Of a stretch of DNA of 64,000 bases, positions 1 through 11,200 are shown piece after piece. Under the pieces are notes generated by a model. That model was not told the DNA's origin. It saw only the letters and a list, made by a program, of their open reading frames with translations, and made no database searches. The stretch lies in NCBI RefSeq assembly GCF_954871325.1, contig NC_088775.1:51437561-51501560 (forward strand), given 5' to 3'. This stretch comes from Gordionus sp. m RMFG-2023. Taxonomy: Eukaryota > Nematomorpha > Gordioida > Chordodea > Parachordodidae. The position numbers and the translations under genes were made by a program. Numbering within the stretch: the first letter of the stretch is position 1; every line of letters starts with the position of its first letter.

Positions 1-955
1 AGCCTAAAAAATAAGGAAATCAGGCAAAAATATAAAACATTATTATTGAAATAAAACGAACATTAAAATACTGTACTGAACCTGTAAAGGGGTCAATATA
101 TGCATATCTCTAGTAGTTGGGAGGCTATCATAAAAAAATAAAATTTGTCTAGTTGGGGACTTATCAAGACTATCATGTTTTTCTGAACATTTATTTTGTA
201 TTTGTTGATTATTAATGGTAGATATATCAATATTTAAACAATTATAAGGAGGAAATATAGCAGGGTTTGTTATCTAAAACAAAAACAAATAAAAAATTTT
301 TAAAAAATGAATGCGTTAAACTTGCAGAGGAGTCAAGATTAGGATCAACTACCTAGAAATAGTGGGAATATCATCAGAAGCTAAAATGGATGTATTCTAA
401 AAAATAAAAAAATATAATAACATTTATGCTTTTTTAGTATATATATATACACTTACTTTATTATGTGTTGTTAGTATATTTTGCTGGGATTCACAATCCC
501 TATAACTATTCTTTTGTTGATTGACCTGCCATCTTTTTCTTTCATTAATGACGGATAAATCACCATCTGTACAATCATTAAATGAGGTTAAGACAGGGTT
601 TGTTATCTAAAATAAAAACAAAAGAATAATTTAAAAAATATAAATGCATTGAACCTGAAGAGGAGTCAATATAAGGTTCAACTCTCTAAAAATAGTGGGA
701 ATATCATCAGAAGCTAAAATGGATGTATTCTAAAAAATAAAAAAATATAAGAACATTTATGCTTTTTTAGTATATATATACTAACTTTATTATGTGTTGT
801 TCAATGATATATATAACATAGATTGGCGATTCATTCATTAAATGCATGATAAAAATGTCGTCACATTGCAATCAGCTGTAACGCCATTTTGTAGTTTGGA
901 TATCCATTATTTGTCAGCATGAAATATTAATACATATATAATATTACCAAAACTA
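1..955 (-). mobile_element. Inverted copy of the Helitron 5' exon array
   Basis: Read on the minus strand, this stretch repeats 21041-21995 almost base for base; only scattered single differences were seen by eye. It contains the same exon-like blocks, starting with codons for I-T-N-P and ending with L-T-P-L-Q, separated by AT-rich introns with ttttag acceptors. The element runs off the left edge of the window, so a full Helitron may lie outside. The ~150 bp at 800-955 is an end sequence that recurs at 13720-13800, 15160-15245 and 21041-21190. The near identity with 21041-21995 implies a recent duplication. Confidence 0.8.
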
Positions 956-1266
956 GTCTACGAAGATAATTTACTTTGAAAAGTTTCCATTTATGATATA
1001 TTATTTTTCTTATATTCTTAAATATTATGGTAAGATTATAATTTGTTTTAATTATTTCTTAGTCTAGTGAATTTTTATGAATGTAGATTAGCTGATTATA
1101 CCTTAAAAAAATGATTCTAAGACTAACCCTCCTTTTAATTTTTTAAAATATAGTTTAACATAATTCAGTATGGACTTATAAATCATATGTTAATGCATTT
1201 TAGGATACATACAAAACATGTCTTTTAATATCACCATCATTTATTATTTTATTTAGATAATGGGAG
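956..1266. repeat. Repeat flank shared with 17213-17525
   Basis: The block matches the reverse complement of 17213-17525 and continues the inverted duplication of 1-955. In this copy the two parts are contiguous. In the other copy they are separated by the LINE at 17526-21040, so this copy is the pre-insertion site. It ends abruptly at gataatgggag, where a hAT-like terminus begins. Confidence 0.8.
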
Positions 1267-1510
1267 CAGAGTTGTACCTCGCTCAAAAATTTGAGCAAGA
1301 TCTTTGAAGATCGTAAAATTTGAAGATCTTTTACTTTTAAAAAATTTTGAGCAACGATCTTCAAAGATCGAGATCTTTTGAAGATCTTTTATTTTAAAAA
1401 ATTTTTGAGCAGCGATCTTCAAAGATCTAGATCTTTAAAGATCTTTTATTTAAAAATATTTTAGATCAAACGATCTTCAAAGATCTTCATATTTTATAAT
1501 GTTTTATTTT
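1267..1510 (+). mobile_element. hAT-like left terminus with GATC-palindrome repeats
   Basis: The stretch begins CAGAGTTGTACC exactly where homology to the 17213 copy ends, after aatgggag (1259-1266), which would be the 8-bp target copy. About three ~65-bp units follow, each holding the palindromic word AAGATCTT or GATCTTCAAAGATC. hAT elements start CAG and often carry subterminal repeats, so this is probably a non-autonomous hAT end. I could not find its right end, so the family and length are inferred. Confidence 0.5.
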
Positions 1511-1539
1511 TTTGATATTATTTTTTGAACTGCATGTTA

Positions 1540-2745
1540 AATTAAAATAAAAATTTAATAAAGATGTACCGACAATTTTCATAATCGTTATTTTTTGAAC
1601 TTTTTTCGACATATATGGGTAAAAAAAAATTTATATAAAAAAAAATTTATATTATAATTTCAATGAAGATGTAATGTATTAAAAAGTGGAAATTGTAATA
1701 ATCGTTATTTTTAACTTATTTGATTTATTATATCCTAAATTAAATAGGTTATAATTATTAATATTAAGATGTAAAAATAAAATTTCAATGAAGATATACC
1801 ATAGAAAAGTGACAATTGTTATAATCGTTATTTTTGAAAATTTTTTTATAGCATAGATATTGTTAACATGTTAAATTAAAATTTCAGTGAAGATGAACCA
1901 CAGGAAAGTGACAATTATCATAATCGTTATTATTGAACTTTTTTAAATTTTTTTAAAGCAAATGGGTAAAAATAGATATTGTTAATATGTTTTAAATTAA
2001 AATTTCAGTGAAGATGTACTACAGGAAAGTGACAATTGTCATAATCGTTATTTTTGAACTTTTTTGAAATTTTTTAAAGCAAATAGGTAAAAATAGATAT
2101 TGTTAACATGTTAAATTAAAATTTCAGTGAAGATGTACTACAGGAAAGTGACAATTGTCATAATCGTTATTTTTGAACTTTTTTGAATTTTTTTAAAGCA
2201 TTTGGATAAAAATAGATATTGTTAACATGTTAAATTAAAATTTCAGTGAAGATATACTACAGGGAAGTGACAATTGTCATAATCGTTATTTTTGAACTTT
2301 TTTAAAGCAAATGGATAAAAGAAGATATTGTTAACATGTTAAATTAAAATTTCAGTGAAGATGTACTACAGTAAAGTGACAATTGTCATAATCCTTATTT
2401 TTGAACTTTTTTAATTTTTTTTAAAGCAAATGGGTAAAATAGATATTGTTAACATGTTAAATTAAAATTTCAGTGAAGATGTACTACAGGAAAGTGACAA
2501 TTGTCTTAATCGTTATTTTTGAACCTTTTTAAATTTTTTAAAGCAAATGGGTAAATGAAGATATTGTTAACAATATAAATTAAAATTTCAGTGAAGATGT
2601 ACTACAGGAAAGTGACAATTATCATAATCGTTATTATTGAAATTTTTTTAAAGCAAATGAGTAAAAATAGATATTATTAATATGTTAAATTAAAATTTCA
2701 GTGAAGATATACCATAAATAATCTTTATTTTTGATTTTTTTATAT
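1540..2745. repeat. Tandem repeat, ~118-bp unit, about ten copies
   Basis: The unit contains the words gtgaagatgtactacaggaa, gtgacaattgtcataatcg and agatattgttaacatgtt, and recurs about every 118 bp. The outer copies diverge and the middle copies are nearly identical. There is no open frame of note. It follows directly on the GATC repeat and may be the interior of that hAT-like element. Confidence 0.85.
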
Positions 2746-3340
2746 ATAAAATTGAAAACTGATAATTGTCATATGTAATATTTTTAAACTCTTTTTATTA
2801 AACAAGGTTAGAATAAAGATATTTTGAAAATTATTTATTATTTCAAAATTATTAAAAAAATATATTGTTAACCAGGTTTGTTGTTAATAAGGTCCTATCC
2901 CATTTAATTTTAAAAAATAACCGATCTAATTTTTTTTAATAAAAAATATTGGCTCATTATGTTTCTTAAATTTTTGATGGCTTTTAGATTGTAAAATATT
3001 AAAAAGTGGTGCCTTCTAACTTCTATAATTTGAGCGTTATTTAAGTAAATTCGTGCTTTTACAATGTACAACGACATTAAACAGCAAGAACTCAAATTTA
3101 TATTACGAGCCAAATATATTTATGGATTGTCAAATTATTGGTTTTTTAGTTTTGACAAAATAATAAACCTGACCTAACTTATTCAATTGGATAGATTTAG
3201 TTTTTTTTATACTGAAAATATTTTATATTTTTTTTATTTTAGTCTATCAATTCGAGTCGCGAAAGGCAGTTTTAAATATGAATATTTATTGTAAACCTAG
3301 CATATAAATATTTCTCCTTTTAAAATTCAACCCATACTTT
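2746..3340. other. AT-rich stretch, no recognisable feature
   Basis: Low-complexity sequence. A 67-codon minus-strand ORF at 2910-3113 has no motif or repeat support and is not called. No reverse-transcriptase motifs follow the LINE endonuclease ORF that ends at 3341. Confidence 0.6.
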
Positions 3341-4519
3341 TTAATCATTTGCACTGAACGAATTACTTATCTCAGTGGCACGATCCTCAAGGAATTTCCT
3401 CTTATCTCTTCTGAGTTTATGACTTATATCGTTTAGGATATACATGGCTCTGTTTCTCCTATAATGACCACTCCCCACTAGATTTGAAATAAGATTTTTT
3501 GATTCTATTGAGATCCAGTCCGGATAATTCATCTTGGCTGGTAAGGAATTTGATGCCGCATTGTTGAAAATGTCACGGGTATTTTCCCATAGTGTGTCCG
3601 AGGATAAGTTGTTAGTTTGATCGATAAATTTATGAGAATTATTTCTGATTTGTTTTATATATTCTGTTTTGATATTGTGATCATTTAAAGCCTCGATATC
3701 TAATTTGGGACGTTTCGAAAGTGACTTTCCGTTTCTTTTCTTCCTCATATGCCATATCTTCGGGTCTATTACAATAGAGCAATCTATAATTTTATGGTCA
3801 GAGTTAAATAAAACCTGATGAAGAACTTTAATATTTTTTATCCAACTCATAGTCGACCTATTACAAATAAAATAGTCTATTTGAGACCAAGTATTGTATG
3901 TTTGGCTAAAATATGTGTATATCTCTCTTTTATCCGAATGTTCGAAGAAAGTATTAGCTATTCGAAGATCTAACTTATGACAGAGTTTTAATAGTAGTTT
4001 TCCTCCAATATCGGATTTAATATTTAGTGTTCCTGAACCAAGGGAAATATGATTCTTTATATCAATTTTTTCTACTTTCGCATTAAAATCCCCAGCAATT
4101 AGTAAGTTTTCGCGTTTCGGAAATTTATTTAGATATTCGTCAAGAAAAATGAAGAATGGTTGTTTTTCAGTATAGTTCACTGGTATATAAATATTTACAA
4201 TATTTAAGGTTTTACATCTCATATTTACTTTTATGCTACATACCCTACTATTTACGCCATCGAATTTTGAGATGTAGCCCGATAGATTCTTTTTGATCAA
4301 TATACAAACTCCACACCAGTTTTTTTCAGTTTCGCCCGAGTTAAAGAGTAGGTAACCTTTGCAATTAATTTTACAAGTATCAATCCAATGTGTTTCTTGT
4401 ATACAAGCAATGTCAACCGCTAGGGTATCTAATATTATTCTTAGTTGGGCAAATTTATTATTATTTAGGGATCTAGCATTTAGGGATATAATTCTTAGAG
4501 AACCAGAAAAATTGTTCAT
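3341..4519 (-). CDS. LINE endonuclease-only ORF (EEP/APE fold, RT lost)
   Basis: A 392-codon intact frame encodes the apurinic-like endonuclease of an RTE-type LINE. Visible catalytic blocks are SLNARSLNN, the E in CIQETHW, AGDFNAKV, SQIDYFI and the terminal NSDHK (SDH motif, intact). The C-terminal ~120 residues correspond to the linker before reverse transcriptase in the related LINE at 17526-21040. The ORF stops there and no RT is present downstream, so the element is 3'-deleted. An uninterrupted endonuclease frame in such decayed surroundings is unusual. It could be a recent LINE fragment or a retained endonuclease; the sequence alone cannot say. Confidence 0.8.
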   Translation of the reverse strand: MNNFSGSLRIISLNARSLNNNKFAQLRIILDTLAVDIACIQETHWIDTCKINCKGYLLFNSGETEKNWCGVCILIKKNLSGYISKFDGVNSRVCSIKVNMRCKTLNIVNIYIPVNYTEKQPFFIFLDEYLNKFPKRENLLIAGDFNAKVEKIDIKNHISLGSGTLNIKSDIGGKLLLKLCHKLDLRIANTFFEHSDKREIYTYFSQTYNTWSQIDYFICNRSTMSWIKNIKVLHQVLFNSDHKIIDCSIVIDPKIWHMRKKRNGKSLSKRPKLDIEALNDHNIKTEYIKQIRNNSHKFIDQTNNLSSDTLWENTRDIFNNAASNSLPAKMNYPDWISIESKNLISNLVGSGHYRRNRAMYILNDISHKLRRDKRKFLEDRATEISNSFSAND

Positions 4520-4559
4520 TGTAATGTTAGTAAATTTATTTAGTAATTAAAAATTAGAG

Positions 4560-5290
4560 AAATAATTTATATTACTAGATTAAAAATTTATTTAACGATT
4601 TATAAAACAAGATATCGGACAATATATATTATCAGGATTTCACTATATAAAATAAAGTTTTTCAGACAATTTATTTAACGATTTATAAAACACGATTTCG
4701 ACAATATATATTATCAAGACTTCACTATATAAAATAAAGTTTTTCAGACAACTTATATCACTATTTATCAAAGCAATTTTTTTGACAGCTTATTACTACA
4801 ATTAAATAGATTTTTTATCAAGATTTCTCTATAAAAAAAACGGAATTTGAATTATCATAACAATTTCCGACAGCTACAACAATATAATATTTCCAAGAAT
4901 TTTTCCCTATTTCGTCTATTAATATCAGTTTTAGATATTAGTATTACAACGATATAATATCAAATTTGAGACAGGTTTCAACAGCACTAAAAGTGAGTAA
5001 TAATAGAATTAATAAATCATACGAGAGAAATTACTTGTAAATATAATAGATTTTTTTTATCAAGATTTCTCTATAGAAAAAAAAAATGGAATTTAAATTA
5101 TCAAACAATTTCCGACAGCTACAACAATATAATATTTTCAAGATTTTTTCCCATTTCGTCTATTAATGTCAGTTTTAGATATTAATATTTCACGATATAA
5201 TGAGACAAGTTTCAACAGCACTAAAAGTGAGTAATAATAGAAGAAAATCATAAATCATACGAGAGAAAAAACTTATAAATCTGTTGTATA
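4560..5290 (-). repeat. Two sets of tandem monomers upstream of the LINE ORF
   Basis: Two ~82-bp units (about 4593-4760) are followed by two ~230-bp units (about 4800-5040 and 5041-5280) sharing gacagctacaacaatataat and cagcactaaaagtgagtaat. They lie directly 5' of the minus-strand endonuclease ORF. Tandem 5'UTR monomers that carry promoters are known in some LINEs, so that role is a reasonable inference, but it is unproven here. Confidence 0.6.
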
Positions 5291-7180
5291 TATAAGAATT
5301 GATAAAAGTAATTAATCTTTTGAGAAAGTTTCGAGAATTTTAACGATATACTAGGAATAATTATAATTTAAAAGTTATAATAGTATATAAATTAACAGAA
5401 GATAAAATTAAAGAAAATAATAATATATATAAAATAAATAAAATAAAATAAAAAATAAATAAAAAATAAATAAAAAATAAAATAAAATATAAAAATCTAG
5501 GAATAATTGTAATTTAAAAGTTTGACGTTACATATAGTATATAAATTAATAGTATTTAAATTAACCGAAGATAAAATTAAAGAAAATAATAATATATATA
5601 AAATAAATAAAATAAAATTATTATCCGATTTATTTTGTTAAAATATAAAATATACATAAAATAAAACAAACATTTGATTTATTTTGTTAAAAGAAAAGAA
5701 AAAACAAATGTTATTTAAAAAGTTTAAATAGAGATTATCAAATTTAATAAATCATCGTATTATCCAAAGAGTTAACATAGTGATTACCTTATCATCGTAT
5801 TATCCAAAGAGTTAACATAGTGATTTTAAATAGTGATTCTAAAAATTACTTAGTATGAATTTTTGTTAAAAAACAAATGTTATTTAAAAAGTTTAAATTG
5901 AGATTATCAAAGTGTTTTTTGTTAAAAAGAAAACAAATGTTATTTAAAAGGTTTAAATAGAGATTATCAAAGTGTTTAATATGATCATCGTATTATCTAA
6001 AGAGTTAACATAGTGATTACCTTAAACAGTGATTACCCAAAAAATTATTTAGTATGTATTTATTACCAGTATACATTGAAAAAACAATAAAGTTATATAT
6101 TACTTCAATTATATGTTTAATTTGTTTCTCCCTTTATAATATCTAGTTTACTCTCTTATTATATGTTTAATTTGTTTCTCACTTTATAATATCTAGTTTA
6201 CTCTCTTATTATGTTTATTATTATTTAATAAATCTTATTCTTATCGGTTATTTACCAGATAACAAAATAGAATGCAATTTATACGACTTTATTTATATGT
6301 AAGAAATAAATAAAATATTACTAAATTAGTATAAGTTATCTACTATTATATATCAATTTAATTAGCATAAGAGTTTAACTTATATCTTTTTTGTTAGAAT
6401 TTTTATCCTTCAATATGCTAGGTTTGAATTTTAAAATCTTCAATAAGCCAAGTATCTAACACATAACATCATATAATATAATATAATGTGATAATTTCAA
6501 GTATAAATTTGTAAAATATATTATTATTTTATTTATATATAAGAAATAAATAAAAAATTGTTTGTACTAATTTATTGTTCAAACTCTAACTAGTATAATT
6601 TATCTACTATTTTAGCTAGTTATATATCTATTTAATTAACACAAGGAATTAATTTATATCTTGATTGTTATGAATTTTAATTCATCAATAAGCCAAGTTT
6701 GAATTATATCAATTCTAAGCAAAGTACCTAACACTTAATTCTCTTATAATGTAATAATTTCCAGTATAAATTTTAAAATACACTAATTATTCCACCTACA
6801 TATTAGGATATAAATAGTAGCGTAATAATTTCCAGTATAAATTTTAAAATATACTAATTATTTCCCTACTATATAATTTAAATTATTTTAATTTATTTTA
6901 AAAGTTAATATGTTTGAGCTATTAGAATTAATTAGTGCAATTTTTGAAATCAAATTACTTAAGCTCTTAAAATAATTATAAGAAAGTATTTATGTTATGT
7001 TTAGCTATTAGAATTATTTAGTTAATTTGTGAAATCAAATTAGTTAGGTTATTAAAAAATTATAAGAGAGTATTTATGTTTAAGCTATTTGAGTTATTAG
7101 TGTAATTGGGGAGTTGTCAAATTGCTAGACTTTTAAAATAATTATATGAAAAGTATTATTTAATAGTTAAACCAAATTGT
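5291..7180. repeat. Degenerate AT-rich tandem duplications
   Basis: Several short local duplications follow each other. The word aaacaaatgttatttaaaaa recurs between 5700 and 5990. A ~57-bp pair lies at 6110-6210, and a ~235-bp pair at 6290-6510 and 6520-6760. A short pair sharing gtaataatttccagtata lies at about 6750-6860. Three ~85-bp units containing agctattagaatta-like words lie at 6910-7160. No coding frame is supported. Confidence 0.65.
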
Positions 7181-8119
7181 ATGTGGATAATACAGCAAAT
7201 AGGAATAATGTCATAGAAGTAGAGTATATATAATAATATTAATGTAATAATAAGACTTATCTTTTTCCTATCTTGAAATGGAATTTATTGAATGGTATAT
7301 CTTGTATAAGATTATCGAATTCAACTTTCAAAACATAAGTTAGTCATCTTAGTGTTACCATGAATCATAATCAGGTGGAAAATAATTAGGCATTTGTTCT
7401 TATTGTGAATAGTTGCTTTTTTCCTTAACAATTGAGAAATATTTTTATAATGGGCGAAGAGTCATTTTCACCGATTTGACGAGAAGTGGATCGAATATTT
7501 TTCTCCCTTCTTTTCTTTTTGTTTTAGAAATTTTTTCTCTTCCATTTAGAGGTACATTTTCGAATTGAGCTGACTTAATAGGTTTTGTTTTTCAGTCGAG
7601 TGGATAGACAAGTCAATTTTTCACTTTATCATAGAAGTGATGTGTTTTTCTCATTATCATGTATATCTTTTTTTCTAAAAATTGAACCAAACTTGTAATC
7701 ATATCTGAATATTTTCCCATTTATAATTATCCTAAATGTTGACCTTTTTGTTGTTTTAATTTCAAGAAGAAAATAATTATCCTAAATAATTGCACTCAAT
7801 GATTGCACTAATAAAAAAAATAAGTTTAAAGACAATGATTGCACTAATAAAAAAAATAAGTTTTCATTTCGGCATTTAATATTTAACATCAATTTTACAT
7901 TTATTGTGAATTTTTTTAAAAGTTGAATATCATATGTTTATAAATCTATTATTATAATTAATGTAAATATTATTAATTAAGAAAATAAAAATACTTTTGA
8001 TAAAACATAATGTTTGATTTATAAAATTGTATCAGTAGCTAATTAAATATAAAATTAAAATAAATAATGGACTCTTGATATTAAGAACTAGAGGGTAAAA
8101 TAATTATTATAAATAACCA
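7181..8119. other. No feature recognised
   Basis: AT-rich sequence between the tandem duplications and the MULE. A ~40-bp pair around gacaatgattgcactaataa lies at 7795-7860. I see no ORF, RNA gene or terminal repeat. Confidence 0.5.
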
Positions 8120-8254
8120 TTGGTATTCGTATCGGTTCTATATCGCTAAACCAAAAATCGCTAAAAAATAGGTAGGCACCCATTTTGATTATCAAAAAGA
8201 TTACCAAAGATGGCCACCAATATTTGATCAAGATTACGATTTTTATTCAATACT

Positions 8255-11200
8255 ATGAAGATTCAAACCGTCGCAGAAAACATAGATAAAATACTTAAGC
8301 TTAGGAAATTAGAAATCAAAGTATGTTTAATATAATTTACATATAAAAAATTTTTTTTTAGAAAACAAACAAAAATAAAAATTACATAGAATATTTGGGA
8401 TATCAATATTTACTACAGAAATCTGGTAAAAGTGCCATATATTACTATTGCCGCAACAAAAAATGCGGCGGCAGAGCAAAACTCACCATAAATTGTGACT
8501 TTAGTATAACTAAAAGTCATGCAGAGACCTGTAAACCAATCCAAAGTATTTAAATTTAATTACAAATATATATTATTATATTTTTAGATGTTTTACCTTT
8601 ATCTTCTAATATTATCTTAGAAGAACTCAATTCAAATTTTAAAGGTATAAATATTTTCTCATAATTTTTAAACAAAAAACTCAATATTAAATAGGTGATA
8701 TTCTAATAGCAAGTACTTCCCAAGGGCAATCACTGAACCTTCCTAATCAAGGTTAAATATTATAAACAATTTTAAATAAATATTGTCATTTTAGGTACAA
8801 CATATTATAATACCATTATCTAAGCACAAATTTTAAAATAGGTGATATTCCAATAGCAAGTACTTCCCAAGGGCAATCACTGAACCTTCCTAATCAAGGT
8901 TAAATATTATAAAAAATTTTAAATAAATATTGTCATTTTAGGTACAACATATTATAATACCATTATCTAAGCACAAATTTTAAAATAGGTGATATTCCAA
9001 TAGCAAGTACTTCCCAAGGGCAATCACTGAACCTTCCTAATCAAGGTTAATTATTATAAACATTCTTAAATAAATATTCTCATTTTAGGTACAACATATT
9101 ATAATACCATTATCTAAGCACAAATTTTAAAATAGGTGATATTCCAATAGCAAGTACTTCCCAAGGGCAATCACTGAACCTTCCTAATCAAGGTTAATTA
9201 TTATAAACAATCTTAAATAAATATTCTCATTTTAGGTACAACATATTATAATACCATTATCTAAGCACAAATTTTAAAATAGGTGATATTCCAATAGCAA
9301 GTACTTCCCAAGGACAATCACTGAACCTTCCTAATCAAGGTTAAATATTATAAACAATCTTAAATAAATATTGTCATTTTAGGTACAACATATTATAATA
9401 CCATTATCTAAGCACAAATTTTAAAATAGGTGATATTCCAATAGCAAGTACTTCCCAAGGACAATCACTGAACCTTCCAAATCAAGGTTAAATATTATAA
9501 ACAATCTTAAATAAATATTGTCATTTTAGGTACAACATATTATAATACCATTATCTAAGCACAAATTTTAAAATAGGTGATATTCCAATAGCAAGTACTT
9601 CCCAAGGACAATCACTGAACCTTCCTAATCAAGGTTAAATATTATAAACAATCTTAAATAAATATTCTCATTTTAGGTACAACATATTATAATACCATTA
9701 TCTAAGCACAAATTTTAAAATAGGTGATATTCCAATAGCAAGTACTTCCCAAGGGCAATCACTGAACCTTCCTAATCAAGGTTAAATATTATAAATAATC
9801 TTAAATAAATATTGTCATTTTAGGTAACATATTATAATACCATTATCTAAGCACAAATTTTAAAATAGGCGATATTCCAATAGGTGATATTCCAATAGCA
9901 AGTACTTCCCAAGGACAATCACTGAACCTTCCTAATCAAGGTTAAATATTATAAACAATCTTAAATAAATATTCTCATTTTAGGTACAACATATTATAAT
10001 ACCATTATCTAAGCACAAATTTTAAAATAGGTGATATTCCAATAGCAAGTACTTCCCAAGGGCAATCACTGAACCTTCCTAATCAAGGTTAATTATTATA
10101 AACAATCTTAAATAAATATTCTCATTTTAGGTAACATATTATAATACCATTATCTAAGCACAAATTTTAAAATAGGTGATATTCCAATAGCAAGTACTTC
10201 CCAAGGACAATCACTGAACCTTCCTAATCAAGGTTAAATATTATAAACAATCTTAAATAAATATTCTCATTTTAGGTACAACATATTATAATACCATTAT
10301 CTAAGCACAAATTTTAAAATAGGTGATATTCCAATAGCAAGTACTTCCCAAGGGCAATCACTGAACCTTCCTAATCAAGGTTAATTATTATAAACAATCT
10401 TAAATAAATATTCTCATTTTAGGTACAACATTTTATAATACCATTATCTAAGCACAAATTTTAAAATAGGTTATACTCAAAGTCATTCAGCTTACACATC
10501 CCCTCTTTGCTCATATATCTCCCCATATATTCCTGATTTTCAAAGTAACATTTTTATAACAAATCAATTTAATCTATAAAATATAGATGCTCTTAACATA
10601 TCAAATGATTTCTATACATCTCCTCTTAATTCAGAAATAGAAAGTAATAATTCTTAATGAAAATATATATATCACTATATATATAGGCAATTATTTTTTA
10701 GAAAATATGGATAATTATGGATTTGCAGAATCTCTAATAGATTTTAATGAAAATATTCATATTTTTGGTAAATTTCTATATAAACTTCTAAAAAATTTCT
10801 TATATTTAGAGGAACCGACATTTATCGATAGCCAAAAGGGCAAATCATTGCTCTTTTTTCAAAATTTTCTTTACCGTTATAACGGTACATACAGGAATAC
10901 AATTTACTATCGTTGCTTAAAAGCTGATTGTAAAGTGACGTGTAAATATATTCAGGGATACACAATATCCAAAATGCACGAACATCAAAATCATGCTATA
11001 CTTTTTCACAAATTAAAAACTTTGCAAACAGTAAAAGCAACGGTACAACAAAATCCTTTAGATACAAGGATGAATATCTATCTAAAGGCATTAAACCAAC
11101 AATGCTCTGAAGATCCAGATATAATCAATTATCCAGGAGCCTTACCACCTTTTATTTCCGTTAAAAATACGATTAACCGTAAAACAAACCAGGCCAAATA

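Noticed and set aside
8695-10469. Regular 147-bp array as a CRISPR array
   Set aside because: The unit is repeated along its whole length with no unique spacers, the genome is eukaryotic, and the units carry splice sites and an open exon.
8695-10469. 147-bp period as a nucleosome-phasing signal
   Set aside because: The length is explained by 57 + 43 + 47 bp of exon and intron segments; nothing else points to nucleosome positioning.
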